Below, one piece after another: positions 6,217 through 13,669 of a DNA stretch of 17,520 nt. The DNA comes from an uncultured Bacteroidota bacterium (lineage in GTDB: Bacteria > Bacteroidota > Bacteroidia > 2-12-FULL-35-15), in contig CAILDT010000985.1 of NCBI GenBank assembly GCA_903833025.1, forward strand, positions 1 through 17,520, given 5' to 3'. The notes below the pieces were generated by a model. It ran no database searches and was not told where the DNA came from. It was given only the letters and a program-made list of their open reading frames with translations. Every line of letters starts with the position of its first letter. The stretch's first letter is position 1. Both the position numbers and the translations under genes were made by a program.

Positions 6217-7146
6217 CATACATTTAAAATGCCCTTTGGGGCATTTTTTATGTCCTATTTTGGAGCAAGGGCGACAGGATAAATTATTTACTTCCACAAT
6301 TCGCGAAGCAGGGTGGGGCATATAAGGACTGAAACCAAAAGCAGGTACTGTGTTTCCCCAAATGGAAATTATTTCTTTTTTAAATGCGGAGGCAATGTGC
6401 ATTAACCCGGTATCGTGCGTTATTATTTTAGTTGCCTGTTTTATTATGGATGCTGATTGATTGAGATTATATTTTCCGCAGGCAACGTAAATAGTGCTGC
6501 CTACTGCCTTTTCAATTTGATTTGCTTTGCCAATATCTTCTTTTCCGCCTAATAAAATTATCGGCTGATTTAGTTTTTTGCAAATGGAAATAATTTTTTC
6601 TACTGGCAATTGTTTGGTATAATGTTTTGCGCCAATCACAAAACCAATGTATCCATTGTGATGAGAAATAGGGAGAGCGGAAATATTTATTTCATCTTTT
6701 TGGGGAATAAAATAATCTATTCCTTTATTGTCGTTTACAATTCCGAGTTTTTTAACTGTTTGTATATAGCGGTCTACAATATGCTTTGCGGGGAGTTTAT
6801 TAATTTTAAATTTTACGAGTATCCATTTTTGAAAGTTTAGTTTTTTGAAAGAAAAAGACTTTTTGCGAAGAGCAGTTTTTGTTTGTACCGAGCGAATGTT
6901 GTTATGCAAATCAATTACAAAGTCAAACTTTTCGAGTTTCAACTCTTTAATAACCTCCTTCACATCTTTATCAATCGTATGAATTTTTGTTATATAAGGA
7001 TTGTTTTCGAGAATTGGTTTAAAAACTCTTTTGGTGAGATAATGAATTTCGGTGTTGGGCTGTTGCTCCTTAATACACCTAATAACAGGGGTGGTTAAAA
7101 CAATATCACCAATAGAACTAAAACGTATGATGAGTATTTTTTTCAA
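6181..7146 (-). CDS. Family 9 glycosyltransferase (heptosyltransferase-like)
   Basis: This 321-residue protein has the GT-B fold plan of GT9 enzymes, which add ADP-activated heptose (or a related sugar) to the inner core of lipopolysaccharide on the cytoplasmic face of the inner membrane. The N-terminal motif is IIRFSSIGDIVLTTPVI with D14 at the place of the WaaC catalytic Asp. The C-terminal donor-binding motif is HDTGLMH at 244-250, and GYIGFVIGAKHYTKQLP (165-181) is the inter-domain loop. Near the end are four Cys, C291, C294, C302 and C309 (CRPCSKIGHKKCPKGHFKC), possibly a metal site. The start lies 9 bases after the stop of the M28 gene, so it belongs to the cysS unit. The last residues (KLVVGS) are encoded inside an inverted repeat. 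The exact sugar and acceptor are unknown. Confidence 0.9.
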   Translation of the reverse strand: MKKILIIRFSSIGDIVLTTPVIRCIKEQQPNTEIHYLTKRVFKPILENNPYITKIHTIDKDVKEVIKELKLEKFDFVIDLHNNIRSVQTKTALRKKSFSFKKLNFQKWILVKFKINKLPAKHIVDRYIQTVKKLGIVNDNKGIDYFIPQKDEINISALPISHHNGYIGFVIGAKHYTKQLPVEKIISICKKLNQPIILLGGKEDIGKANQIEKAVGSTIYVACGKYNLNQSASIIKQATKIITHDTGLMHIASAFKKEIISIWGNTVPAFGFSPYMPHPASRIVEVNNLSCRPCSKIGHKKCPKGHFKCMMEIEEKLVVGS

Positions 7147-7155
7147 TGCGAGGGT

Positions 7156-8172
7156 TTACTTCTCCGAATAAATTACTTGCAATAATAATTGCCCAACCAT
7201 TTTTAGGGTGTTTTTATCTATCACATTCATATTATCAGAATGTGCGTGGTGGTAAAAAGGGTAGTTGTGTTTCGCAACTTCATAATCAACAATATCAATG
7301 CACTTTATATTCGCCAGTTGATTTACATAGAGGTGGTCATCAGTGGTTTCGCCAGTTTTATCATTTGTAAAAAAACCGCCGTAACCCATTTTAGCGGCCA
7401 CATCCCAAACTCGGTTCACTATTTCTGGCGCAAAAGCCATTGAAGTTCCTTCCTTTGGAAACACTGGATTTTTACCACCAACCATATCTAATAAAATTCC
7501 ATAAGTAGCAAAGTATCCCTGTTTATGCGGGTTTTTAGCCCAGTACTGTGAACCAAGGCACCAGGTATCTTCCTGCTGCGGATAACGAGTATCGGTAGAT
7601 TGTTGTCCGTAATCTTCAATGTCGAAAAGAATAATATCAATTCCTTTTTCAATTTTAGAATTATTTAATTGTCTTGCAAGCTCCACCAATACAGCCACAC
7701 CGCTGCCCCCATCATTAGCACCGTCAAATGGTTTTAATTTATCAATCGAGTCCAAATCAGCCCAAGGGCGAGTATCCCAATGCGCAGTTAATAAAGTACG
7801 ATTGGCCAAATCGGGATTATACTCGGCAATAATATTTTTTAAAGTGAATTGTTTATCATCAAATGTTTTCACTGTTCCGTTCTGCACCGTTACTTTCCAT
7901 CCATACGATTTTAATTTAGTAACTATATAATCAGCACACTTAGCGTGAGGTTTAGTACCAGGAATACGAGGACCGAAATCAACCTGTGCTTTTACACAAG
8001 CATAAGCCGAATCGGCATTAAAGTTGGGAGTAGGAACTTTTTGTACCTCCTCCACCTTTGCAACTGTTGGCTCTATAGGTTTATTAGTTGGGTTGTTACA
8101 CGCTGTAAAACCAACTATTGCAACAACAACTAATGCTATTAAATTATTCTGGTATTTCCCAAACAGGACCAT
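7156..8172 (-). CDS. M28-family lipoprotein, probable glutaminyl-peptide cyclotransferase
   Basis: A 338-residue lipoprotein (lipobox ending FTAC at residue 25, then NN). The M28 zinc-hydrolase core shows LLTAHWDTRPWAD (127-139), GANDGGSGVAVLVELAR with the metal-ligand D154, FDIEDYG with E186 and D187, and HHAHSD (308-313) with H311 as the likely third ligand. The AHWDTRPWAD and FDxEDYG pattern is that of bacterial type II glutaminyl cyclases (as in Porphyromonas) rather than of ordinary M28 aminopeptidases; such enzymes use one zinc and convert N-terminal Gln to pyroglutamate on exported proteins. The start overlaps the end of cysS by 29 bases, and the GT9 gene follows 9 bases after the stop, so the three are probably one operon. 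An aminopeptidase activity cannot be excluded from sequence. Confidence 0.85.
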   Translation of the reverse strand: MVLFGKYQNNLIALVVVAIVGFTACNNPTNKPIEPTVAKVEEVQKVPTPNFNADSAYACVKAQVDFGPRIPGTKPHAKCADYIVTKLKSYGWKVTVQNGTVKTFDDKQFTLKNIIAEYNPDLANRTLLTAHWDTRPWADLDSIDKLKPFDGANDGGSGVAVLVELARQLNNSKIEKGIDIILFDIEDYGQQSTDTRYPQQEDTWCLGSQYWAKNPHKQGYFATYGILLDMVGGKNPVFPKEGTSMAFAPEIVNRVWDVAAKMGYGGFFTNDKTGETTDDHLYVNQLANIKCIDIVDYEVAKHNYPFYHHAHSDNMNVIDKNTLKMVGQLLLQVIYSEK

Positions 8173-9616
8173 CCTTAGTGTCTTTAATTATTATATTATG
8201 TTTATTCAAATCGTCTCTTAATTTATCCGATGCAACAAAATCTTTTTTCTCTTTAATATCTTTTCTGATATTAAGAATAACTTCCATAGCTCCTTGCAAT
8301 GCTTTGTCTGAAGAGGAATTAGAAGTTTCGGACTTTAATCCCAGAATACCAAATACAAAAGAGTGCATTGTTTTTTTGAGCAATAGCAAGTCATCCGCAG
8401 TTATTGTTTCCTTGCTATCATTAACAGAATTAATAATTCTTACGCCTTCAAATAAACTTGCAACTAATATTGGAGCATTAAAATCATCGTTCATTGCATC
8501 GTAACAAGCTTTCTCTAATTCTTTAATATTGGAGGTTGAAGAGGCAGAAGCTTTTAAATTCTCTAATGTTTTAATAGCAGCAACTAAACGGGCATATCCT
8601 TTTTCTGATGCTTGTAATGCTTCATTGGAAAAATCAAGCGTGCTGCGGTAATGAGTCTGCATCATAAAGAAACGTACCGACATTGGGTTATAGCCTTTTT
8701 CCAACAAAGGATGATTTCCTGTAAATAATTCTCCGGGCAAAAAACCATTGCCCGCAGTCTTACTCATTCGCACACCATTTACGGTAAGCATATTTGTGTG
8801 CATCCAATACTTTACAGGTGATTTATGATTGCACGCTTGAGATTGTGCAATTTCATTGGTATGATGGGTTGCCTGCAAATCCATTCCTCCTCCGTGAATA
8901 TCAAAAGTTTCTCCTAAATATTTACTGCTCATTGCTGAACATTCAATGTGCCAACCCGGAAAACCCCACCCCCAAGGTGAATTCCACTTCATTAATGTTT
9001 CAGGTTTTGCAGCAATCCATAACGCAAAATCAAGCCGACCTCGCTTTTCATCCTGTCCGCTTAGTTCACGCGTGCCTTCCAAAAGGTCTTCCAGTTTACG
9101 ATTGGTTAATTGCCCATAAGGGAATTCTTTGCTATATTTTTCTACATCAAAATAAACGGTTCCGTTTATTTCATAAGCGTAACCATTGGAAATAATTTCT
9201 TTAATCATTTCAATTTGTTCTCCAATATGACCTGTTGCTGTAGGTTCAATACTTGGCGGAAGCAAATTAAACTCACGCATCACGTCGTGGAAACCAAGAG
9301 TATATTTCTGAACAATTTCCATCGGTTCCAATTGTTCCAGCTTTGCTTTCTTTGCAAATTTATCATCGCCTTCATCTCTGTCACCTTCCAGATGTCCAGC
9401 ATCAGTAATATTTCTTACGTACCGAACTTTATACCCAAGATGTAATAGGTATCTATAAATTAAATCGAAAGAAATAAATGTGCGGCAATTACCTAAATGA
9501 ACATCGCTGTAAACTGTTGGTCCGCATACATACAATCCAACTCTACCAGGATGAATAGGTTCAAACTTTTCCTTTGTTCTTGTAAGTGTATTAAATATGT
9601 AAAGCTCTTGTTCCAT
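8144..9616 (-). CDS. cysS: Cysteine--tRNA ligase
   Basis: Class I aminoacyl-tRNA synthetase of 490 residues, charging tRNA-Cys in the cytoplasm. The N-terminal YVCGPTVYSDVHLGN carries the first zinc ligand C31 and the HIGH-equivalent HLGN (40-43). The other zinc ligands are C226 (GWHIECSAMSS), a His at 251 or 252 and E255 (THHTNEIAQ). RMSKT (283-287) is the KMSKS loop. Length and order match the E. coli enzyme apart from a somewhat longer body; the C-terminal anticodon-binding part is present. It is first in a minus-strand unit whose next gene (M28) starts inside its last 29 bases. A hairpin lies only 9 bases upstream of the start codon and no clear TAnnTTTG box was found between 9617 and 9700. 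Confidence 0.97.
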   Translation of the reverse strand: MEQELYIFNTLTRTKEKFEPIHPGRVGLYVCGPTVYSDVHLGNCRTFISFDLIYRYLLHLGYKVRYVRNITDAGHLEGDRDEGDDKFAKKAKLEQLEPMEIVQKYTLGFHDVMREFNLLPPSIEPTATGHIGEQIEMIKEIISNGYAYEINGTVYFDVEKYSKEFPYGQLTNRKLEDLLEGTRELSGQDEKRGRLDFALWIAAKPETLMKWNSPWGWGFPGWHIECSAMSSKYLGETFDIHGGGMDLQATHHTNEIAQSQACNHKSPVKYWMHTNMLTVNGVRMSKTAGNGFLPGELFTGNHPLLEKGYNPMSVRFFMMQTHYRSTLDFSNEALQASEKGYARLVAAIKTLENLKASASSTSNIKELEKACYDAMNDDFNAPILVASLFEGVRIINSVNDSKETITADDLLLLKKTMHSFVFGILGLKSETSNSSSDKALQGAMEVILNIRKDIKEKKDFVASDKLRDDLNKHNIIIKDTKDGPVWEIPE

Positions 9617-9621
9617 AGAAT

Positions 9622-9652
9622 AAAATGGACTTATGAATGTATCATAAGTCCA
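9622..9652 (-). terminator. Hairpin with T-run between the MORN gene and cysS
   Basis: TGGACTTATGA (9626-9636) and its exact complement (9642-9652) form an 11-bp stem with a 5-nt loop; read on the minus strand it is followed by TTTTATTC. It fits a terminator for the MORN-repeat gene that stops at 9684. It ends only 9 bases before the cysS start codon, so any cysS transcript starting upstream would carry it in its leader. Confidence 0.65.
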
Positions 9653-9683
9653 GAAGTGTTAAGTTATACGATTGAGATTTCAA

Positions 9684-10568
9684 TTATTTTTCTTCTTCAA
9701 TAATAGCATCGCCCACATATTTGCCTCCTTTGTAAATAGCTATTCGTGTTAAAATGCCATCTGGATTATAAAAGTAATTCTTACCATCCATCAATTTGAA
9801 ATCGTGAAAAGTACCGTCTTTGGATACTTGTCTGTTTTGATTATATAATTTCCAATAACCTTCACCAGTAAATTGTTTTCCCAAATTATCTTTCTCAGTT
9901 TTTTGAGGAATTACTGGAGGTGATACCTGTTTTTCTTCTGATGTTTTAACAACCACAGGTTTCTTTGGTTCATACGAATGTGATGTTGCAGGGTCGAAGT
10001 TGCCATCATTAAACATTTTCTCTTCTCTTATATCACCATTTTCATAATACTCCTTTATTACTCCCGATTCTTTTCCTCCCTGCCAATTGCCTTCTATCAT
10101 TAGCTGTCCACTTTCATAATAGTATTTCTGTACCCCTTCTCGTTTGCCTCCCGCAGTAAATTTAAATTCCTGCTGCACTTGTCCGTTTTCATAATATAGT
10201 TTATAATCGCCAACCCAACGTGCCATTTGCCATAACCCTTCCTCTTTTATTTTACCATTATCGTGATACATTATTGCATATCCATTTGGTCGTCCATTCT
10301 CAAAAGTTATTTTACTTTTCAGTGCATTGTTAGGATAATACTCTTTCCAGATTCCCACTTTTTTCCCATCCTGATACATTCCTTCCTCTACTTTCTGGTC
10401 ATCATTATAGGCAGGTTTGTGAGCCATCTTTCCCGTGATAATCCACTTGCCCTGCTTCTTATCATTCGCATCTGTATAATTTAAGGAATCATTGGCAGGC
10501 GATATAAATGAATACGAGAACGCTATTTTACAAAAGAGAAATATGGATATTAAAACTATCTTTTTCAT
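9684..10568 (-). CDS. Exported MORN-repeat (YwqK-type) protein
   Basis: I place the start at the ATG ending at 10568 (MKKIVLISIFLFCKIAFSYS), giving 294 residues with a signal peptide; an ATG seven codons upstream (10589) would precede the signal and lie almost on the predicted transcription start. Residues about 45-200 hold five or more MORN-like units of 20-25 residues with the pattern G..K.EG.W..YY.NG: for example GKKVGIWKEYYPNN, GLWQMARWVGDYKLYYENGQ, GNWQGGKESGVIKEYYENGD. A Lys/Pro-rich linker follows, then a last pair of such units near the C-terminus (GEGYWKLYNQNRQVSKDGTF). Databases often name such proteins 'YwqK family antitoxin', which I consider uninformative here. It probably acts in the periplasm; the partner is unknown. 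A weak promoter precedes it and a terminator follows. Confidence 0.85.
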   Translation of the reverse strand: MKKIVLISIFLFCKIAFSYSFISPANDSLNYTDANDKKQGKWIITGKMAHKPAYNDDQKVEEGMYQDGKKVGIWKEYYPNNALKSKITFENGRPNGYAIMYHDNGKIKEEGLWQMARWVGDYKLYYENGQVQQEFKFTAGGKREGVQKYYYESGQLMIEGNWQGGKESGVIKEYYENGDIREEKMFNDGNFDPATSHSYEPKKPVVVKTSEEKQVSPPVIPQKTEKDNLGKQFTGEGYWKLYNQNRQVSKDGTFHDFKLMDGKNYFYNPDGILTRIAIYKGGKYVGDAIIEEEK

Positions 10569-10601
10569 TCTATTTGGTAATTGGAACAATTTTTTCAGCG
10601 C

Positions 10602-10609
10602 TAAAGTTA
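10602..10609 (-). promoter_or_regulatory. Possible -7 box TAACTTTA of the MORN-repeat gene
   Basis: On the minus strand TAACTTTA (10609-10602) matches TAnnTTTG in all but the last base; the nearest TTG (10635-10633) is 23 bases away. Transcription starting near 10595 would give a 27-nt leader to the ATG at 10568, which supports that start over the one at 10589. Confidence 0.4.
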
Positions 10610-10620
10610 GGATATTTTTA

Positions 10621-11562
10621 TTAATCCTTTTTCAAGTTCTTGAACATATCATCTGTCATTCGTTTCAAATCATAATCCGGTTTCCAACCCCAGTCTTTTG
10701 AAGCTTCGCTTGCGTTAATGCTTTGGGGCCAGCTGTCGGCTATTTGCTGACGCGAATCGGGATTATAAGAAATAGTAAATGAAGGAATATGTTTTTTAAT
10801 TTCTTCTGCAATATCTTTTGGCGAAAAACTAAACCCCGCTAAATTATAACTCGAACGAATCTTTACTTTATCTGCATCTGCCTGCATAATTCCTATTGTC
10901 GCTTTTATTGCATCCGGCATATACATCATTGGCAGAGTTGTATTTTCAGATAAAAAACATTCATACTTACCTGCTTTTATAGCTTCGTGAAATATATGTA
11001 CTGCGTAATCTGTTGTTCCTCCTCCCGGAGCCGACTGCCAACCAATCAAACCTGGATAGCGCAAACTACGCACATCCACATTATATTTTTTATGATAATA
11101 TTCGCACCAGCGTTCTCCAGCTTGCTTGCTGATGCCATACACTGTGCTTGGTTCCATTATGGTAAACTGCGGAGTATTTTCTCTTGGTGTGTTTGGTCCG
11201 AATACAGCAATGGAACTAGGCCAATATACTCTATCAATTATTTTTTCTTTTGCTAAATTCAATACATTAAACAATCCTTGCATATTTAATTCCCAACCAA
11301 GCTTCGGCGTTTTCTCTGCTGTAGCAGATAATAATGCTGCTAATAAATATACTTGGTTAACATTATGGCGTGTAACTACTTCGCCTAACTGATGTGCGTT
11401 CATCACATCAAGTACTTCAAAAGGTCCTTCTTTTGCTTGGTCGGTAGGTTTAATGTCAGAAGCAATTACATTATCAGCTCCATAAACTGTCCTTAAACTC
11501 TGAACCAACTCGGTACCTATTTGTCCCGACGAACCAATTACCAATATTTTATCTTGTGCCAT
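10621..11562 (-). CDS. SDR-type L-threonine 3-dehydrogenase
   Basis: An extended short-chain dehydrogenase of 313 residues. The NAD-binding loop is GSSGQIG (10-16), an acidic residue D36 follows the second strand (IASDIK), and the catalytic triad is S116 or S117 (WPSSIAVFG), Y142 and K146 (YGISK). The stretch LRYPGLIGWQSAPGGGTTDY and the later LPMMYMPDA (210-218) are characteristic of the SDR branch of L-threonine dehydrogenases, which oxidise L-threonine to 2-amino-3-ketobutyrate; UDP-sugar epimerases differ here. The next enzyme of the pathway (Kbl, 2-amino-3-ketobutyrate CoA ligase) is not in the window. The gene has its own strong promoter overlapping the end of ispD, and stands as a separate transcription unit before the MORN gene. 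Confidence 0.9.
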   Translation of the reverse strand: MAQDKILVIGSSGQIGTELVQSLRTVYGADNVIASDIKPTDQAKEGPFEVLDVMNAHQLGEVVTRHNVNQVYLLAALLSATAEKTPKLGWELNMQGLFNVLNLAKEKIIDRVYWPSSIAVFGPNTPRENTPQFTIMEPSTVYGISKQAGERWCEYYHKKYNVDVRSLRYPGLIGWQSAPGGGTTDYAVHIFHEAIKAGKYECFLSENTTLPMMYMPDAIKATIGIMQADADKVKIRSSYNLAGFSFSPKDIAEEIKKHIPSFTISYNPDSRQQIADSWPQSINASEASKDWGWKPDYDLKRMTDDMFKNLKKD

Positions 11563-11597
11563 AGTATTATAAATTCTAATCGCTAAATTGGATTTGC

Positions 11598-11628
11598 CAA
11601 AATTAGTTTTTTATTTCTTTCCCATCAA
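11598..11628 (-). promoter_or_regulatory. Promoter of the threonine dehydrogenase (TTG-N20-TAATTTTG)
   Basis: On the minus strand TTG (11628-11626) and TAATTTTG (11605-11598) are separated by 20 bases, an excellent Bacteroidota promoter. The -33 element lies within the last codons of ispD. Transcription starting near 11591 leaves about 29 nt before the ATG at 11562. Confidence 0.7.
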
Positions 11629-12279
11629 TGCTTCTGCAATAATCAAATCCTCTTTAGTAGTTATTTTTATATTTTCGGTATTCCCTTCTATTATGTTTAT
11701 TTTTTCTCCCACTGCTTCTGCCACACTTGCATCATCAGTAAATAAAGGATTGTACGTTTGCTCAAATGCTTTCTTTATAATATTGGAATGAAAACATTGC
11801 GGTGTTTGTATTACCTTAAATTTATTTCTATCCAGTGCATTGTTATTTTCTCCTTCCACTTCTCTTATCGATTCGCTTATAGAAACCGCAGGTATCGCAT
11901 TGCCTTTTTCGTTTGCGGTTTTAAAAGCAGAAAGTATTGTATCTGCACTTACCAGCGGACGAGCGGCATCGTGAATACCTACCAAACAATTCATCGGCAC
12001 ATACTCCAAACCGTTTTTTACAGAATGAAATCTTGTTTCACCACCATAAATTAACTGATAAGGTATTTCGAAATTATGTTTGTTGCAGAGTGTTTGCCAT
12101 TGCTCATTCAATTCTTTGGCAAGCACTACTATTATATTTATTTGAGGAACGGTTTTAGCAAATTTTTCTATAGTCTGCATCAATATTGGCTTTCCTTGTA
12201 AAGGAATAAATTGTTTGGGAACATCTGTATTCATTCGTGTTCCTTTGCCTCCGGCTACTATGATGATATAGCTTTTCAA
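11611..12279 (-). CDS. ispD: 2-C-methyl-D-erythritol 4-phosphate cytidylyltransferase
   Basis: This 222-residue nucleotidyltransferase makes CDP-ME in the non-mevalonate (MEP) isoprenoid pathway. The CTP-binding loop is VAGGKGTRM (8-16, R15 equivalent to R20 of E. coli), followed by PKQF at 21-24 with K22. Further motifs are GIHDAARPLVS (101-111), QTPQCF (158-163), TDDASVAE (181-188) and NIKITT (203-208). The start is TTG at 12279: the motif begins only eight residues later, no in-frame ATG or GTG lies between the start and an in-frame upstream TAG, so a non-ATG start is needed. It lies 68 bases after queA on the same strand with no good promoter between, so the two are probably co-transcribed. 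Confidence 0.95.
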   Translation of the reverse strand: MKSYIIIVAGGKGTRMNTDVPKQFIPLQGKPILMQTIEKFAKTVPQINIIVVLAKELNEQWQTLCNKHNFEIPYQLIYGGETRFHSVKNGLEYVPMNCLVGIHDAARPLVSADTILSAFKTANEKGNAIPAVSISESIREVEGENNNALDRNKFKVIQTPQCFHSNIIKKAFEQTYNPLFTDDASVAEAVGEKINIIEGNTENIKITTKEDLIIAEALMGKK

Positions 12280-12347
12280 GATTGGTTGCTGGTTGTTAGC
12301 TATTGGTTTATATTAACTAAAAACCAACAATAAAACTCTTTACTTTA

Positions 12348-13397
12348 CTAAAGAATCAGCATTGCATCGCCATAAGTATAAAAGCGATATTTTTCTTTTA
12401 TTGCTTCCTTATAAGCTTTGTGCATTAATTCGTACCCACCAAAGGCATAAACCATCATCAAAAGAGTAGATTCAGGCATATGAAAATTAGTAATCATACT
12501 TGTTGCAACAGTAAAATCATAAGGAGGATAAATAAATTTGTTTGTCCAGCCCGATGTTGGCTTCAACATTCCATCAGTACTTACAGCAGTTTCTATTGCT
12601 CTCATACTTGTGGTTCCAACACAACATATTTTCTTTTTTGCTTTGCGTGTATTGTTTACTATGTCGCAGTTTGCCTGTGTTATTTCTATTTGTTCCGAGT
12701 CCATTTTATGTTTTGATAAATCCTCCACTTCTACTGTTCGGAAAGTGCCCAAACCTACGTGAAGCGTTACGTTTGCAAAGTTTACTCCTTTTATTTCTAA
12801 TCGTTTTAACAGTTCACGACTAAAGTGCAAACCTGCTGTAGGAGCAGCTACTGCGCCTTCGTTTTTCGCATACACAGTTTGGTAACGGTCTTTATCTTCT
12901 TCTGTCGGCGCACGTTTAATATATTTAGGCAACGGAGTTTCACCCATTTCATCTAATAAAATACGGAACTCTTCATAAGAACCATCAAATAGGAAACGCA
13001 GTGTGCGACCACGCGAAGTAGTATTATCTATAACTTCGGCTACCAACCTGTCGTCATCACCAAAATAAAGCTTGTTACCAATTCTTATTTTACGGGCAGG
13101 GTCCACCAATACATCCCACAAGCGACTTTCAGCGTTTAACTCTCGTAATAAAAACACTTCAATCTTAGCTCCTGTTTTCTCTTTATTGCCATACATACGT
13201 GCAGGAAACACCTTTGTATCGTTCAATATCATACAATCGCCGTCGTTAAAATATTTCAACACATCTTTAAAATGTTTGTGTTCTATCGTTCCTTTTTTTC
13301 GGTCGATAACCATCATACGCGCACCTTCACGAGTTTTGGAAGGATGTTCGGCAATTAATTCTTTCGGTAAATTGAATTTGAATTGTGATAATTTCAT
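12348..13397 (-). CDS. queA: S-adenosylmethionine:tRNA ribosyltransferase-isomerase
   Basis: I place the start at the ATG ending at 13397 (MKLSQFKFNLPKELIAEHPS), giving 349 residues, the normal QueA length; the frame stays open for 36 more codons upstream, but these have no family likeness and the predicted transcription start lies inside them. QueA transfers and isomerises the ribosyl group of SAM onto preQ1 in tRNA, making epoxyqueuosine. Family motifs seen are CMILNDTKVFPARM, AAPTAGLHFS, LHVGLGTFRTV, TSMRAIE and FIYPPYDF, covering both beta-barrel and catalytic parts. It heads a minus-strand unit with ispD, is divergent from the CtpA protease, and has a leader of about 100 nt from a strong promoter. 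No other queuosine gene is in the window. Confidence 0.96.
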   Translation of the reverse strand: MKLSQFKFNLPKELIAEHPSKTREGARMMVIDRKKGTIEHKHFKDVLKYFNDGDCMILNDTKVFPARMYGNKEKTGAKIEVFLLRELNAESRLWDVLVDPARKIRIGNKLYFGDDDRLVAEVIDNTTSRGRTLRFLFDGSYEEFRILLDEMGETPLPKYIKRAPTEEDKDRYQTVYAKNEGAVAAPTAGLHFSRELLKRLEIKGVNFANVTLHVGLGTFRTVEVEDLSKHKMDSEQIEITQANCDIVNNTRKAKKKICCVGTTSMRAIETAVSTDGMLKPTSGWTNKFIYPPYDFTVATSMITNFHMPESTLLMMVYAFGGYELMHKAYKEAIKEKYRFYTYGDAMLIL

Positions 13398-13502
13398 ATT
13401 GTTTTTTTGTTTTAGTGTAAAAAGTATGAAGAGTAGAGCTTTGGAGGGCTGAACTAAAACATAAATCTTACGGGATTTATTATGTATTAATTTTTGAGGG
13501 CG

Positions 13503-13533
13503 CAAAAGTAATACAATTAAAAGGCGATGTCAA
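13503..13533 (-). promoter_or_regulatory. Promoter of queA (TTG-N20-TACTTTTG)
   Basis: On the minus strand TTG (13533-13531) and TACTTTTG (13510-13503) are separated by 20 bases, one of the two best promoters in the window. Transcription would begin near 13496, which rules against a queA start further upstream than that and leaves a leader of about 100 nt. The leader contains a small hairpin, ATAAATC (13461-13467) with GATTTAT (13474-13480). A second, poorer box (TACTTTTT, 13426-13419) lies closer to the gene. Confidence 0.7.
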
Positions 13534-13629
13534 GTAATTTTGCATTTTTTTACTTCATTTAAAATTATTTCCCACTCCATTTATACTTATATGATAGATT
13601 CAAATACTCTTATCTTTAAATTAAACTAT

Positions 13630-13637
13630 TACCTTTG
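13630..13637 (+). promoter_or_regulatory. -7 box TACCTTTG of the CtpA-type protease
   Basis: TACCTTTG exactly matches TAnnTTTG and is followed by a predicted transcription start near 13644, about 26 nt before the ATG at 13670. No TTG is found at the usual -33 distance. Confidence 0.6.
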
Positions 13638-13669
13638 CCGTCCTTATTTTAATAACAAAAACCATATAA

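Noticed and set aside
9617..9700. T-box leader for cysS
   Set aside because: The region before cysS is too short, no T-box consensus (AGGGTGGNACCGCG) is present, and T-boxes are not expected in this phylum.
12303..12327. Hairpin TTGGTTT/AAACCAA between queA and ispD as a terminator
   Set aside because: The stem is only 7 bp, the loop is 11 nt and no T-run follows on the minus strand, so queA-ispD co-transcription remains the better reading.
13397..13500. preQ1 riboswitch in the queA leader
   Set aside because: I could not find a preQ1-I-type stem followed by the A-rich pseudoknot strand, nor a clear match to the other classes; only a 7-bp hairpin is visible.
13398..13505. Longer queA starting at 13505 (36 extra residues)
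   Set aside because: The extra residues resemble no QueA sequence, and the best promoter would start transcription at about 13496, inside them.
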